From JAUWPO01 sp965603285 (GTDB taxonomy: Bacteria > Chloroflexota > Anaerolineae > Anaerolineales > UBA4823): a stretch of DNA of 64,000 nucleotides. Of this stretch, positions 17,986 through 26,045 are shown one piece after another. A program made the translations under genes and the position numbers. The stretch covers positions 10,508 through 74,507 of the forward strand of contig CBFDCK010000003.1 in NCBI GenBank assembly GCA_965603285.1, in the 5' to 3' direction. The notes under the pieces are model-generated. The model was not told where the DNA came from. It did no database searches and worked only from the letters and a program-made list of their open reading frames with translations. Within the stretch, counting starts at the first letter, position 1. The number at the start of each line of letters is the position of its first letter.

Positions 17986-19467
17986 ATGAATGCCCGAACC
18001 TATTTAGCAGTCGATCTTGGAGCTGAGAGTGGGCGCCTTATCGCCGGAAATTTTGACGGGAAATACTTGCGGATGCAGGAATTGCACCGCTTTTCTAACA
18101 CTGGTGTGTGGTTGGGTGAGCATTTACACTGGGATATCCTCCAATTATGGAACGAGATTAAGCGCGGGCTAGCGCGTGCTGCGCAAGAGTTTGGCGAGAC
18201 TGTATGCAGCCTCGGATTGGACACCTGGGGAGTGGATTTTGGATTACTGGCAGCTGATGACACGCTCATCGGGAATCCATACCACTACAGGGATCGTCGC
18301 ACCGACGGGATCATGCAAGTTGCATTTTCGCGGGTGCCGAAAAGAGAGATTTTTAATAAAACTGGAAACCAGTTTATACCGCTTAATAGTTTATATCAAC
18401 TGCTTTCTATGGCAGCAGTTAATTCTCCGGCTTTATCAATTGCGCATACGTTCCTCAACATGCCCGATTTATTCAACTTCTACCTAACCGGGTGTAAGGT
18501 CAATGAGTTTACCATCTCGAGTACGACCCAGTGCTACGACATGCGCAAACGGGAGTGGGCTTTTGATTTACTAGCCCAGCTCGGCATCCCTACAAAGATT
18601 TTCGGTGAAGTTGTGCCACCAGGCACAATTTTAGGTGAATTGAGATCCTCATTGAGGGAAGAGCTATGTTTAGATTCTGTCTCAGTAATCGCCAGCGCCG
18701 GGCATGATACCGCCAGCGCCGTTGCGGCAGTACCGGCATCTTCTCCAGACTACATTTATTTGAGTTCCGGCACATGGTCGCTATTAGGCGTGGAGATCGA
18801 GAAACCCGACGTCAGCCAGGGTAGTTTAGCTGTCGGTATGACAAATGAAGGTGGAGTTGGAGATAAAATTCGCTTCCTGAAAAATATAGTCGGCTTGTGG
18901 CTCGTTCAGGAATGCCGCCGAGCCTGGGAACGCGTGGGATTACAATACACTTATGATGAACTTACCCAAATGGCTTCTAAAGCGCGCCCGTTTGGGTCCC
19001 TGATCGTCCCTGGTGACTGCCGCTTCTCAGTCCCCTGCGATATGCCCGCCGCCATCAAATCATTTTGTATTGATACAGGTCAATCCATCCCCCATGATAG
19101 AGGCGCAATAATCCGTTGTATCCTTGAAAGTCTGGCGCTGGAATATCGCTGGGTTTCAGAACAGATTGAACGTCTGAGGGGGGTGAACTATCCGCTAATC
19201 CATATAATCGGTGGAGGTACAAAGAACAAACTACTCAATCAGCTTGTCGCTGATGCCACCGGTAAAACAATAATAGCAGGCCCCGTTGAAGCTACCGCCC
19301 TGGGCAATATCATCGTCCAGGCGATCGCTATGGGGGATATCGCTTCCCTGGCTGAAGGACGTGCGATAGTGGGAGACTCTTCCGAACTGCGGACATACGT
19401 TCCGACCAAATCGATGGCTTGGGACGATGCGTATGAACACTATCTGGAACTGAAGGTGAGAGAATAA
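17986..19467 (+). CDS. FGGY sugar kinase, rhamnulokinase/fuculokinase-like
   Basis: A 493-residue FGGY kinase with the RhaB-type pattern: VDLGAESGR near the N-terminus, HRFSN, LGLDTWGVDFGLL, FLNMPDLFNFYLTG, SSGTWSLLGVE, and LVQECRRAW. In the context of FucI and FucU it most likely phosphorylates L-fuculose at C1. RhaB-like kinases replace FucK in many bacteria. A GTG at 17977 is also possible, but the ATG at 17986 gives the usual start. The gene is 78 bases after fucU. Confidence 0.87.
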   Translation: MNARTYLAVDLGAESGRLIAGNFDGKYLRMQELHRFSNTGVWLGEHLHWDILQLWNEIKRGLARAAQEFGETVCSLGLDTWGVDFGLLAADDTLIGNPYHYRDRRTDGIMQVAFSRVPKREIFNKTGNQFIPLNSLYQLLSMAAVNSPALSIAHTFLNMPDLFNFYLTGCKVNEFTISSTTQCYDMRKREWAFDLLAQLGIPTKIFGEVVPPGTILGELRSSLREELCLDSVSVIASAGHDTASAVAAVPASSPDYIYLSSGTWSLLGVEIEKPDVSQGSLAVGMTNEGGVGDKIRFLKNIVGLWLVQECRRAWERVGLQYTYDELTQMASKARPFGSLIVPGDCRFSVPCDMPAAIKSFCIDTGQSIPHDRGAIIRCILESLALEYRWVSEQIERLRGVNYPLIHIIGGGTKNKLLNQLVADATGKTIIAGPVEATALGNIIVQAIAMGDIASLAEGRAIVGDSSELRTYVPTKSMAWDDAYEHYLELKVRE

Positions 19468-19473
19468 ACTAAT

Positions 19474-19761
19474 ATGATCCAAAGTGAATACCGCTTACGT
19501 CAGGAAATCGTTCGTGTCACTCGAATTGTAGCCAATCAGGGTTTGATACCCTCAAGTGACGGTAATATCTCGATACGAATAGATCAAGACCGATTTTTGA
19601 TTACCCCCAGCGGTCTTGATAAAATGTCCATGGAACCGGATGACCCCATAATTGTAAACCAACTGGGTGATCCAATTCCCATGCTAGGTTTTGATATGAC
19701 CGATGAAGGGAAATTGGAGAACGAGTCCGTACGTTATTTAAATTATTGGAGTAAGATATGA
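19474..19761 (+). pseudogene. Truncated class II aldolase (N-terminal part only)
   Basis: A 95-residue frame. The first ~70 residues match the N-terminus of class II (fuculose-1-phosphate type) aldolases: IVRVTRIVANQGLIPSSDGNISIRI and FLITPSGLDKM. The catalytic half with the Glu and the HxH zinc ligands is missing. After about residue 70 the sequence diverges and ends in a TGA that overlaps the ATG of the aldehyde oxidoreductase. It is either a deletion remnant kept because its translation is coupled to the next gene, or a small protein with a new role. The intact aldolase of the operon is at 21544. Confidence 0.72.
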
Positions 19762-21551
19762 ATGGTTGGACAAAAAGAATGCTGCGCGTTGATCTAAGCG
19801 ATGGTAGTTCAGTTATTGAAGAAATAGATGAAGAAATCTTGCACAATTATCTGGGTGGAAGGGGCTTAGGAACCTACCTGGTTTACACAGAAGTCCCCCC
19901 CGAAACTGATCCCCTCAGCCCAAATAACATCCTGGCGTTTTGTACTGGAGTTTTAACCGGCGTGCGTGTCCCAACAGGGGGGCGCTCCTCCTTGAGCACG
20001 CTTTCCCCGTTGACAGGGACAATGTTCGACGCTAATTCCGGTTCTCAATTTGGTGTACGGCTAAAATGGGCTGGATTCGACGCCTTGGTTATTAAAGGAG
20101 AATCCAGCAGTCCGGTCTGGTTGGAGATCTCACAAGACGGCGCCCAAATCCATCCAGCCGGCGATTTGTGGGGGCGTGAGATTCCAGAAGTTGTTTCTCA
20201 TCTAAAGGCTAAAAACTCAGCGGTGGTAAGCATTGGTCCTGCCGGTGAAAACAAAGTCTTATTCGCATCGATTGCTGATGAAAACGGACGATCTTATGGA
20301 CGCGGCGGCGTTGGCGCAGTAATGGGATCAAAGAACCTGAAAGCCATCGTTGCCCACGGTAAGGATAAGCCGAGGATTGCAGATCCAGATACTTATGATT
20401 TCGTAAATTATGAGGCAGGAAAGATGGTCAAAGCCTCACCGCGCACCTCGCAAGGGTTGCCAAAATTCGGCACTTCAGTGCTGGTCAATCTGATGAACTC
20501 ATACGGCGTATTGCCTACCCGTAACTTCCAATTAGGTGAATTCGAGCACGCGGAAAATATTTCGGGTGAACGTTTGCGGGATGAATTCCTGACCAAACGA
20601 GGCGCCTGCTGGAGTTGTCCGATTGGTTGCAAGCGCAATACCAAAACCAGCCGTCAAGAAGGTGAAGGTCCTGAATATGAGACAATCTACGCTCTGGGTT
20701 CATCACTGTGTATTGACGACTTCGAGACAATAATCGAAGCCAATTACCTGTGCAATCGTCTAGGAATGGATACTATCTCTTGCGGGGCTACGATTGCCTG
20801 TGCCATGGAACTGGTCGAGCACGGTAAGTTGAATACTGAACTAGCATTTGGTCGAGCCGATCTACTCCTGAAAACGATCGAAGATATAGCCTACCGTCGT
20901 GGTTTGGGCGATCAAATCGCCGAGGGTTCAAAACGGCTCTCGGAGCGCTATGGAATGCCCGAAACCTCAATGCAGGTTAAAGGTTTAGAATTCCCAGCCT
21001 ATGACCCGCGCGGAATGCAGGGTCAGGGCTTGCTTTATGCCACTTCTAACCGCGGAGCCTGTCACCTGCGCGGGAACATGTTAGGACCCGAATTGCTGGG
21101 TTCCCCTAAAATGCTGGATCGTCACATTTCCAGTGGTAAAGCGGGAATCCTTATAGTAATGCAGCATACCAACGCGGTAATTGACTCTATCGGAATGTGC
21201 AAATTTGTCAACTACGCAATCGGTGACGATTTCTTTACCCGCTTGATTACAGCGATCACCGGGATTGAATACGAAGTGCAGGACCTGCAATTAACGGGCG
21301 AACGAATCTGGAATTTGGAACGACTCTACAACCTGCGGGCTGGATTCACCCATTCCGATGATACGCTGCCCCCTCGCTTTACGAATGAACCCCTCAAAGA
21401 AGGTGCCAGCGCGGGTCACGTTGTTCATCTGGATGAGATGATGGCAGAATATTACCGATTCCGGGGTTGGTCTCAGGAAGGTATCCCCACCCCAAAGAAA
21501 CTTACAGCCTTGGGACTGGAGGAGCTGGCAAAGGAGCAAACCCATGCTTGA
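19758..21551 (+). CDS. Aldehyde:ferredoxin oxidoreductase (tungsten type)
   Basis: A 597-residue AOR-family enzyme that oxidises aldehydes to carboxylic acids with ferredoxin, using a tungstopterin and one [4Fe-4S] cluster. The pterin-binding N-domain contains GGRGLGTYLVYTE and GRGGVGAVMGSKNLKAI (about 181-197). The cluster ligands are Cys284, Cys287, Cys291 (CWSCPIGC) and Cys481 (SIGMCKF). It sits between an aldolase fragment (ATGA overlap) and an intact fuculose-1-phosphate-type aldolase (8-base overlap). Lactaldehyde released by the aldolase is therefore the most likely substrate. That is inference; the family is broad. Confidence 0.9.
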   Translation: MNGWTKRMLRVDLSDGSSVIEEIDEEILHNYLGGRGLGTYLVYTEVPPETDPLSPNNILAFCTGVLTGVRVPTGGRSSLSTLSPLTGTMFDANSGSQFGVRLKWAGFDALVIKGESSSPVWLEISQDGAQIHPAGDLWGREIPEVVSHLKAKNSAVVSIGPAGENKVLFASIADENGRSYGRGGVGAVMGSKNLKAIVAHGKDKPRIADPDTYDFVNYEAGKMVKASPRTSQGLPKFGTSVLVNLMNSYGVLPTRNFQLGEFEHAENISGERLRDEFLTKRGACWSCPIGCKRNTKTSRQEGEGPEYETIYALGSSLCIDDFETIIEANYLCNRLGMDTISCGATIACAMELVEHGKLNTELAFGRADLLLKTIEDIAYRRGLGDQIAEGSKRLSERYGMPETSMQVKGLEFPAYDPRGMQGQGLLYATSNRGACHLRGNMLGPELLGSPKMLDRHISSGKAGILIVMQHTNAVIDSIGMCKFVNYAIGDDFFTRLITAITGIEYEVQDLQLTGERIWNLERLYNLRAGFTHSDDTLPPRFTNEPLKEGASAGHVVHLDEMMAEYYRFRGWSQEGIPTPKKLTALGLEELAKEQTHA

Positions 21552-22173
21552 TCAATTTCAGAGATTTGGCTACGACCTTTTCTACCGCGGTTTGACATCT
21601 TCCCATGGTGGCAATATAAGTGTCCGCATGGGCGATCGGATCATCATCACCCGTACCGGCTCGATGCTGGCGCATTTGACTGAGATGGATTTAATTGAAA
21701 TCGGTTTAGACGAAGATGACAGCAATATCATGCTAGCTTCCAGTGAGTTGGTTGTGCACCGGGCGATTTACCAAAATACTTCTGCGCTGGCTATCGTACA
21801 CGTACACCCACCCCATGCTGTAGCCCTCTCCATGGCGGTAAAAGACGCCATCATCCCGATTGATAGTGAAGGCTCATACTTGTTTCGAAAAGTTCCTGTT
21901 GTGCAATCAGAAACAACAGTTGGGTCAAAAGACGTTGCCAAGTTGGCAGCGGAAATGCTCAGAGATTATAAAATATTTATGTTGCGAGGGCATGGCTGTT
22001 TTTCCATCGGTCCTGTTCTGGAAGAAGCCTACCAATGGTGCTCAAGTCTGGAAGAATCATGTAAAATATACTACTTAACCCGAACTGTTCAGGCAGCCCA
22101 GGTTGCGGTTTCTCAAGATGGTTTGGAAGACCTGGAATACCGTAAACATACAGATGATTATAAAAGTTGGTGA
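21544..22173 (+). CDS. fucA: Class II aldolase, L-fuculose-1-phosphate aldolase-like
   Basis: A 209-residue zinc aldolase. It has GGNISVR near residues 22-28 and the catalytic-Glu region SSELVVHRAIY near 66-76. The zinc ligands HVHPPH lie near 86-91, and the third His is in RGHGCFSIG near 153. It is expected to split L-fuculose 1-phosphate into dihydroxyacetone phosphate and L-lactaldehyde. The length matches FucA (215). No terminal extension resembling a BMC encapsulation peptide is present, so it probably works in the cytosol. AAGGAG precedes the ATG, which lies inside the end of the AOR gene. Related pentulose or rhamnulose aldolases cannot be excluded. Confidence 0.85.
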   Translation: MLDQFQRFGYDLFYRGLTSSHGGNISVRMGDRIIITRTGSMLAHLTEMDLIEIGLDEDDSNIMLASSELVVHRAIYQNTSALAIVHVHPPHAVALSMAVKDAIIPIDSEGSYLFRKVPVVQSETTVGSKDVAKLAAEMLRDYKIFMLRGHGCFSIGPVLEEAYQWCSSLEESCKIYYLTRTVQAAQVAVSQDGLEDLEYRKHTDDYKSW

Positions 22174-22207
22174 ATGACCCAATCATGATTTAAAGCAGGT
22201 TCACGAT

Positions 22208-23350
22208 ATGATCAAAAAAGTATTCGTAAGCGGTTCTTTCGACTTGTTGCACAGCGGTCACATCGCATTTTTTAAAGAAGCCTCCTCATTCGGAGATCTT
22301 TACGTTGCATTGGGTTCCGATAAAACTGTATATGAGTTGAAGGGCAGGCTGCCGATCAACTCCCAGGAAGAACGCCAGTTTATGGTCAACTCAGTAGAGT
22401 ATGTCAAAGACTCTTTCATTTCTCAAGGATCTGGCATGCTCGATTTCCTGGAAGAATTTAAACAACTCCAACCTGACATCATGGTTGTCAATACCGATGG
22501 CAACACCCCCGAAAAGCAGCAGTTGTGCGCACAACAGGGTGTCGAATATATTATCCTTCAGCGCGAACCCTATGCCGGCTTACCTGCCCGAACGACAACC
22601 GCATTGCGTTCTATCAACCAGATCCCATTCCGGATCGATATCGCTGGAGGCTGGTTAGACCAGCCTTATGTTTCCAAACACTATCCCGGTTCAGTGATCA
22701 CGATCTCTCTCGAACCGACAATTCAATTTAACGAACGAAGCGGGATGGCCACCAGCACCCGTCGCGCCGCTATCGATCTATGGGGACCACGTCTTCCTCC
22801 TGGTGCTCCTGAAAAAATCGCAAAAATTTTATTCTGCTACGACAATCCACCAGGGACTGAGGAAATTTCTGGTTCCCAGGATTCAATCGGGATTGTTTTC
22901 CCCGGTCTCACAAAAGCTTATTATGATGGTTCCTATTGGCCGGAAAAATTCGAACGTATCCTCGATGAAACCACCATCCGATTTGTAGAAAGTTCTTTCT
23001 ACCTGGTACCATTGGGACCGCGCCATGCCGATTTCGATGTACTCGCAGATACCCGCATCGACCGCAGTAAGGCGAAAGCACTGGCGGATGCGACCGATGC
23101 TTGCTGGCAGGCGATACAAAATCATGATGTGCACGCATTTGGTGCTTCCTTCAGAGCTTCATTCGAAGCCCAGATTGCCATGTTTCCCAATATGATGAAT
23201 GATATGGTTACTGCTCTCATCACAAAATACCAGGATGTGGCCCTCGGTTGGAAGTTATCAGGTGCCGGAGGTGGCGGCTACCTCATCCTGATTTGCGACA
23301 AACCAATTAAGGATGCCCAACGGGTGGTAGCCCATCGCGAGAGTGATTAA
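22208..23350 (+). CDS. Fused nucleotidyltransferase-GHMP sugar kinase (copy B)
   Basis: A 380-residue two-domain protein. Residues 1-135 form a cytidylyltransferase-like domain (VSGSFDLLHSGH, with HSGH at 15-18, and LPARTTTALRS at its end). Residues about 138-380 form a GHMP kinase (PFRIDIAGGWLDQPY, GMATSTRRA near 179-187, LSGAGGGGYLIL near the C-terminus). It unites in one chain the two functions that are separate genes at 8651 and 9450. The design parallels FKP, the bifunctional L-fucokinase/GDP-fucose pyrophosphorylase, but with an unrelated HxGH nucleotidyltransferase. It would phosphorylate a free sugar and load it on a nucleotide. Substrate unknown. Confidence 0.75.
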   Translation: MIKKVFVSGSFDLLHSGHIAFFKEASSFGDLYVALGSDKTVYELKGRLPINSQEERQFMVNSVEYVKDSFISQGSGMLDFLEEFKQLQPDIMVVNTDGNTPEKQQLCAQQGVEYIILQREPYAGLPARTTTALRSINQIPFRIDIAGGWLDQPYVSKHYPGSVITISLEPTIQFNERSGMATSTRRAAIDLWGPRLPPGAPEKIAKILFCYDNPPGTEEISGSQDSIGIVFPGLTKAYYDGSYWPEKFERILDETTIRFVESSFYLVPLGPRHADFDVLADTRIDRSKAKALADATDACWQAIQNHDVHAFGASFRASFEAQIAMFPNMMNDMVTALITKYQDVALGWKLSGAGGGGYLILICDKPIKDAQRVVAHRESD

Positions 23351-23377
23351 AGGCATCGAATCGAAATTGGAGGTTGT

Positions 23378-24349
23378 ATGAAAAAAGCATTGGTTTGTGG
23401 TGCAGGTGGTTTTATTGCAGGTCACCTGGTAAAGAAATTAAAAAGTGAAGGATACTGGGTGCGGGGCGTGGACATAAAAGAGCATGAATTTGCCCCTTCG
23501 CAGGCGGACGAGTTTCAGCTACTGGATCTGCGAAAGGCAGAAAATTGTTTGAGTGCACTGACCTTACCGGAAGGTGCTTTTGATGAGGTATATCAATTGG
23601 CTGCTGACATGGGTGGTATGGGTTTCATCCATTCCGCCGAGTGTGAAATCATGCGCAACAGCGCACTGATCAATATCCACATGACCCATTATGCCTGGAA
23701 ATTGGGTGTGTCGCGCTACTTTTTCTCCTCTTCGGTCTGCGTCTACCGCGACATGCTGCCTGGTGAGCCCGAGATGACAGAAGCAGAAGCCATCCCAGCC
23801 AACCCTGATAACGAGTATGGCTGGGAAAAGCTATATGCTGAACGTATCGCTCAGGCTTATGAGCGCAACAGAGGCATGAAGGTCCGCATCGCCCGGTTCC
23901 AGAACTGCTATGGCCCTGAGGGAACCTGGACGGGTGGTAGAGAAAAAGCCCCTGCGGCTTTGTGCCGTAAGGTTGCCGAAATCGAAGATGGCGGCGCCAT
24001 AGAAATCTGGGGGGATGGAACCGCAATCCGCTCCTATACTTACGTTGACGATATGATCGACGGAATATTTATGCTGATGCATTCCGACTTACAGGGAGCC
24101 GTTAATATTGGCTCCCCCCAATATGTAAGTGTGGATGAGCTGGCTGAAACCATCGCTGATGTATCCGGGAAAAGATTCACCTTCAAGCATGTGGAAGGAC
24201 CGGTAGGTGTCCAATCGCGCAACTTCAGCAATGGTCGTATCTACTCGATTGGCTGGAAATCCCGGTACGCCTTGAAGGACGGAATTTCCTTAACCTACCC
24301 TTGGGTGGAGCAACAGGTCAAACAAGACCGTCTCACAGAGATAGATTAA
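23378..24349 (+). CDS. GDP-mannose 3,5-epimerase-like NAD-dependent epimerase (copy B)
   Basis: A 323-residue SDR epimerase paralogous to the one at 7558-8613. It has CGAGGFIAGHLV (about 7-18), LAADMGGMGFIH (about 74-85), FFSSSVCVY, the YGWEKLYAE catalytic motif, NCYGPEGTWTGGREKAPAAL and YTYVDDMIDGI. It lacks the ~14-residue N-terminal and the C-terminal extension of copy A. GGAGG lies before the ATG, 27 bases after the fused kinase gene. The two copies share the GME signature, but different partners suggest different nucleotide sugars. Confidence 0.82.
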   Translation: MKKALVCGAGGFIAGHLVKKLKSEGYWVRGVDIKEHEFAPSQADEFQLLDLRKAENCLSALTLPEGAFDEVYQLAADMGGMGFIHSAECEIMRNSALINIHMTHYAWKLGVSRYFFSSSVCVYRDMLPGEPEMTEAEAIPANPDNEYGWEKLYAERIAQAYERNRGMKVRIARFQNCYGPEGTWTGGREKAPAALCRKVAEIEDGGAIEIWGDGTAIRSYTYVDDMIDGIFMLMHSDLQGAVNIGSPQYVSVDELAETIADVSGKRFTFKHVEGPVGVQSRNFSNGRIYSIGWKSRYALKDGISLTYPWVEQQVKQDRLTEID

Positions 24350-24390
24350 ATTGATAATAGTTCAGAGAATTATTTCGATAGGAGCATACC

Positions 24391-25902
24391 ATGTCTGATT
24401 TATTGCTAGGTATTGATATAGGTACATACAGCAGCAAAGGGGTATTGGTCAAGCCTGATGGCACACTCTTGAAATCCTCTGTCGTTGAACATGTCATGGA
24501 TATTCCCCATCCAGGCTGGGCAGAACAGGATGCGGATGCCGTGTGGTGGGCTGATGTTGTAACCATTTGCCAGGATTTACTCGATGGTTCTCCATATTCA
24601 GGTGACGACGTGGGTGGGGTGGCTTTCAGTGCCATCGGGCCATGTGTGCTGCCAATAGACGCTTCTGGAAATCCCTTGCGGGCTGGAATACTGTATGGTG
24701 TCGACACCCGCGCCAGTTCTGAGATTGAGCAACTCAATCACAAGTTGGGGGAAGAGACAATTTATAACCTCTCCGGAATGGCTTTAACCAGCCAGGCTGC
24801 TGGGCCAAAAATCCTGTGGATCAAGAATAACGAGCCAGAAGTCTGGGAACGGACCGACCACATAACCACTGCCAGCAGTTATTTGATATACCGTTTGACC
24901 GGCGAGAAGGTGATCGATCGTCATACCGCCAGCCACTATATGCCCTTGGTGGACATTAACACCCTGGAATGGTCAGACCGCTTTGCTGACGAGATTGTCA
25001 GTCTTGACAAGCTCCCCCGCATGGCATGGAGCGACGAACTCGCCGGGCAGGTCAACCCAAGCGGTGCCGCCCAGACCGGATTGAAAGTGGGAACGCCTGT
25101 GGCAGTAGGTGCAGTGGACGCTCTGAGTGAGGGCATCAGTGTAGGCGTAGTACAACCAGGGGATTTGATGATCATGTACGGCAGCACCGCCTTTTTCATT
25201 CTGGTGCTTAATAATCCCGTACCCGATGAGCGTATGTGGACGGTAGGCGGGTCCTTCAAAAGCCAGTATAACCTTGCCGCCGGGATGGCAACCACCGGAT
25301 CATTGACCCGCTGGTTCCGCGATGAACTTGCTGCCGATCTCCCTGAGGACACTGCCTACCAGACACTGTTTGATGAAATCAAGACTGTCACAGCCGGTGC
25401 CAATGGTCTGATCGTACTACCTTATTTTAGTGGTGAGCGTACCCCCATTAATGATCCCAACGCTCGTGGTTTAATCATCGGTCTGACTCTGGCTCACAAA
25501 CGCAAACACATTTTCCGGGCATTGCTGGAAGGAGTCGCTTATGGAATCTGCCACAACATTGAGACCTTCCAGGATATCGGTGCGCCCGTTAAACGCGTTG
25601 TCGCTGTTGGTGGCGGCACCCAGAGTAAAACCTGGCTCCAGATTGTCTCAGATGTTGCCGGAATCGAGCAGATCGTGCCGGCACAAACCATCGGTGCCAG
25701 CTATGGCGACGCTTTCCTCGCCGGTGTAGCGGCTGGTATTCTCAATCGGGAGTCAATAACAGACTGGGTCCAGGGGGGTGAAATCATCCAACCCAACCCA
25801 GAATATCAGCGGGTTTACCAACCTTACTATCATGATTATCTCGACCTCTACGAACGAAACAAGGAGATCATGCACAATCTTGCAACCGAAGCGCGGATGT
25901 GA
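24391..25902 (+). CDS. FGGY sugar kinase, xylulokinase-like
   Basis: A 503-residue FGGY kinase. It has LGIDIGTYSSKGVLV (residues 6-20), PGWAEQDADAVWW near 46-58, GYGS-type MIMYGSTAFF, PYFSGERTPINDP near 347-359 and GGGTQSKTWLQIVSDV near 411. It resembles xylulokinase/ribulokinase-type enzymes more than the RhaB-like kinase earlier in this operon. The intended ketose is unknown; a product of the epimerase/isomerase steps here is possible. AGGAG lies before the ATG. It is the last gene of the long plus-strand run. Confidence 0.87.
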   Translation: MSDLLLGIDIGTYSSKGVLVKPDGTLLKSSVVEHVMDIPHPGWAEQDADAVWWADVVTICQDLLDGSPYSGDDVGGVAFSAIGPCVLPIDASGNPLRAGILYGVDTRASSEIEQLNHKLGEETIYNLSGMALTSQAAGPKILWIKNNEPEVWERTDHITTASSYLIYRLTGEKVIDRHTASHYMPLVDINTLEWSDRFADEIVSLDKLPRMAWSDELAGQVNPSGAAQTGLKVGTPVAVGAVDALSEGISVGVVQPGDLMIMYGSTAFFILVLNNPVPDERMWTVGGSFKSQYNLAAGMATTGSLTRWFRDELAADLPEDTAYQTLFDEIKTVTAGANGLIVLPYFSGERTPINDPNARGLIIGLTLAHKRKHIFRALLEGVAYGICHNIETFQDIGAPVKRVVAVGGGTQSKTWLQIVSDVAGIEQIVPAQTIGASYGDAFLAGVAAGILNRESITDWVQGGEIIQPNPEYQRVYQPYYHDYLDLYERNKEIMHNLATEARM

Positions 25903-25997
25903 GCAAACCATTCACAGAGATATCCTTAAATTTCTTTTCACTTTTTCGTAAGATCCCCAAATTCTTCCATTATTGTCAATCTTTTCCTACCATTAAT

Positions 25998-26033
25998 TTA
26001 TGGCCCATTATTTTATGGCCCATTATGTTATGG
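25998..26033. repeat. 15-bp tandem repeat, about 2.4 copies
   Basis: The unit ttatggcccattatt/g is repeated exactly once at 25998-26012 and 26013-26027, followed by a partial third copy (ttatgg). It lies between the convergent ends of the plus-strand sugar operon and the GlcD-GlcE gene. No terminator-like hairpin was found in this spacer. Confidence 0.7.
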
Positions 26034-26045
26034 CAACCGACCAAT

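Noticed and set aside
21544..22173. Class II aldolase as a microcompartment cargo, as in the planctomycete fucose/rhamnose BMC
   Set aside because: It has normal length with no terminal amphipathic extension, and it lies in a separate, oppositely oriented operon.
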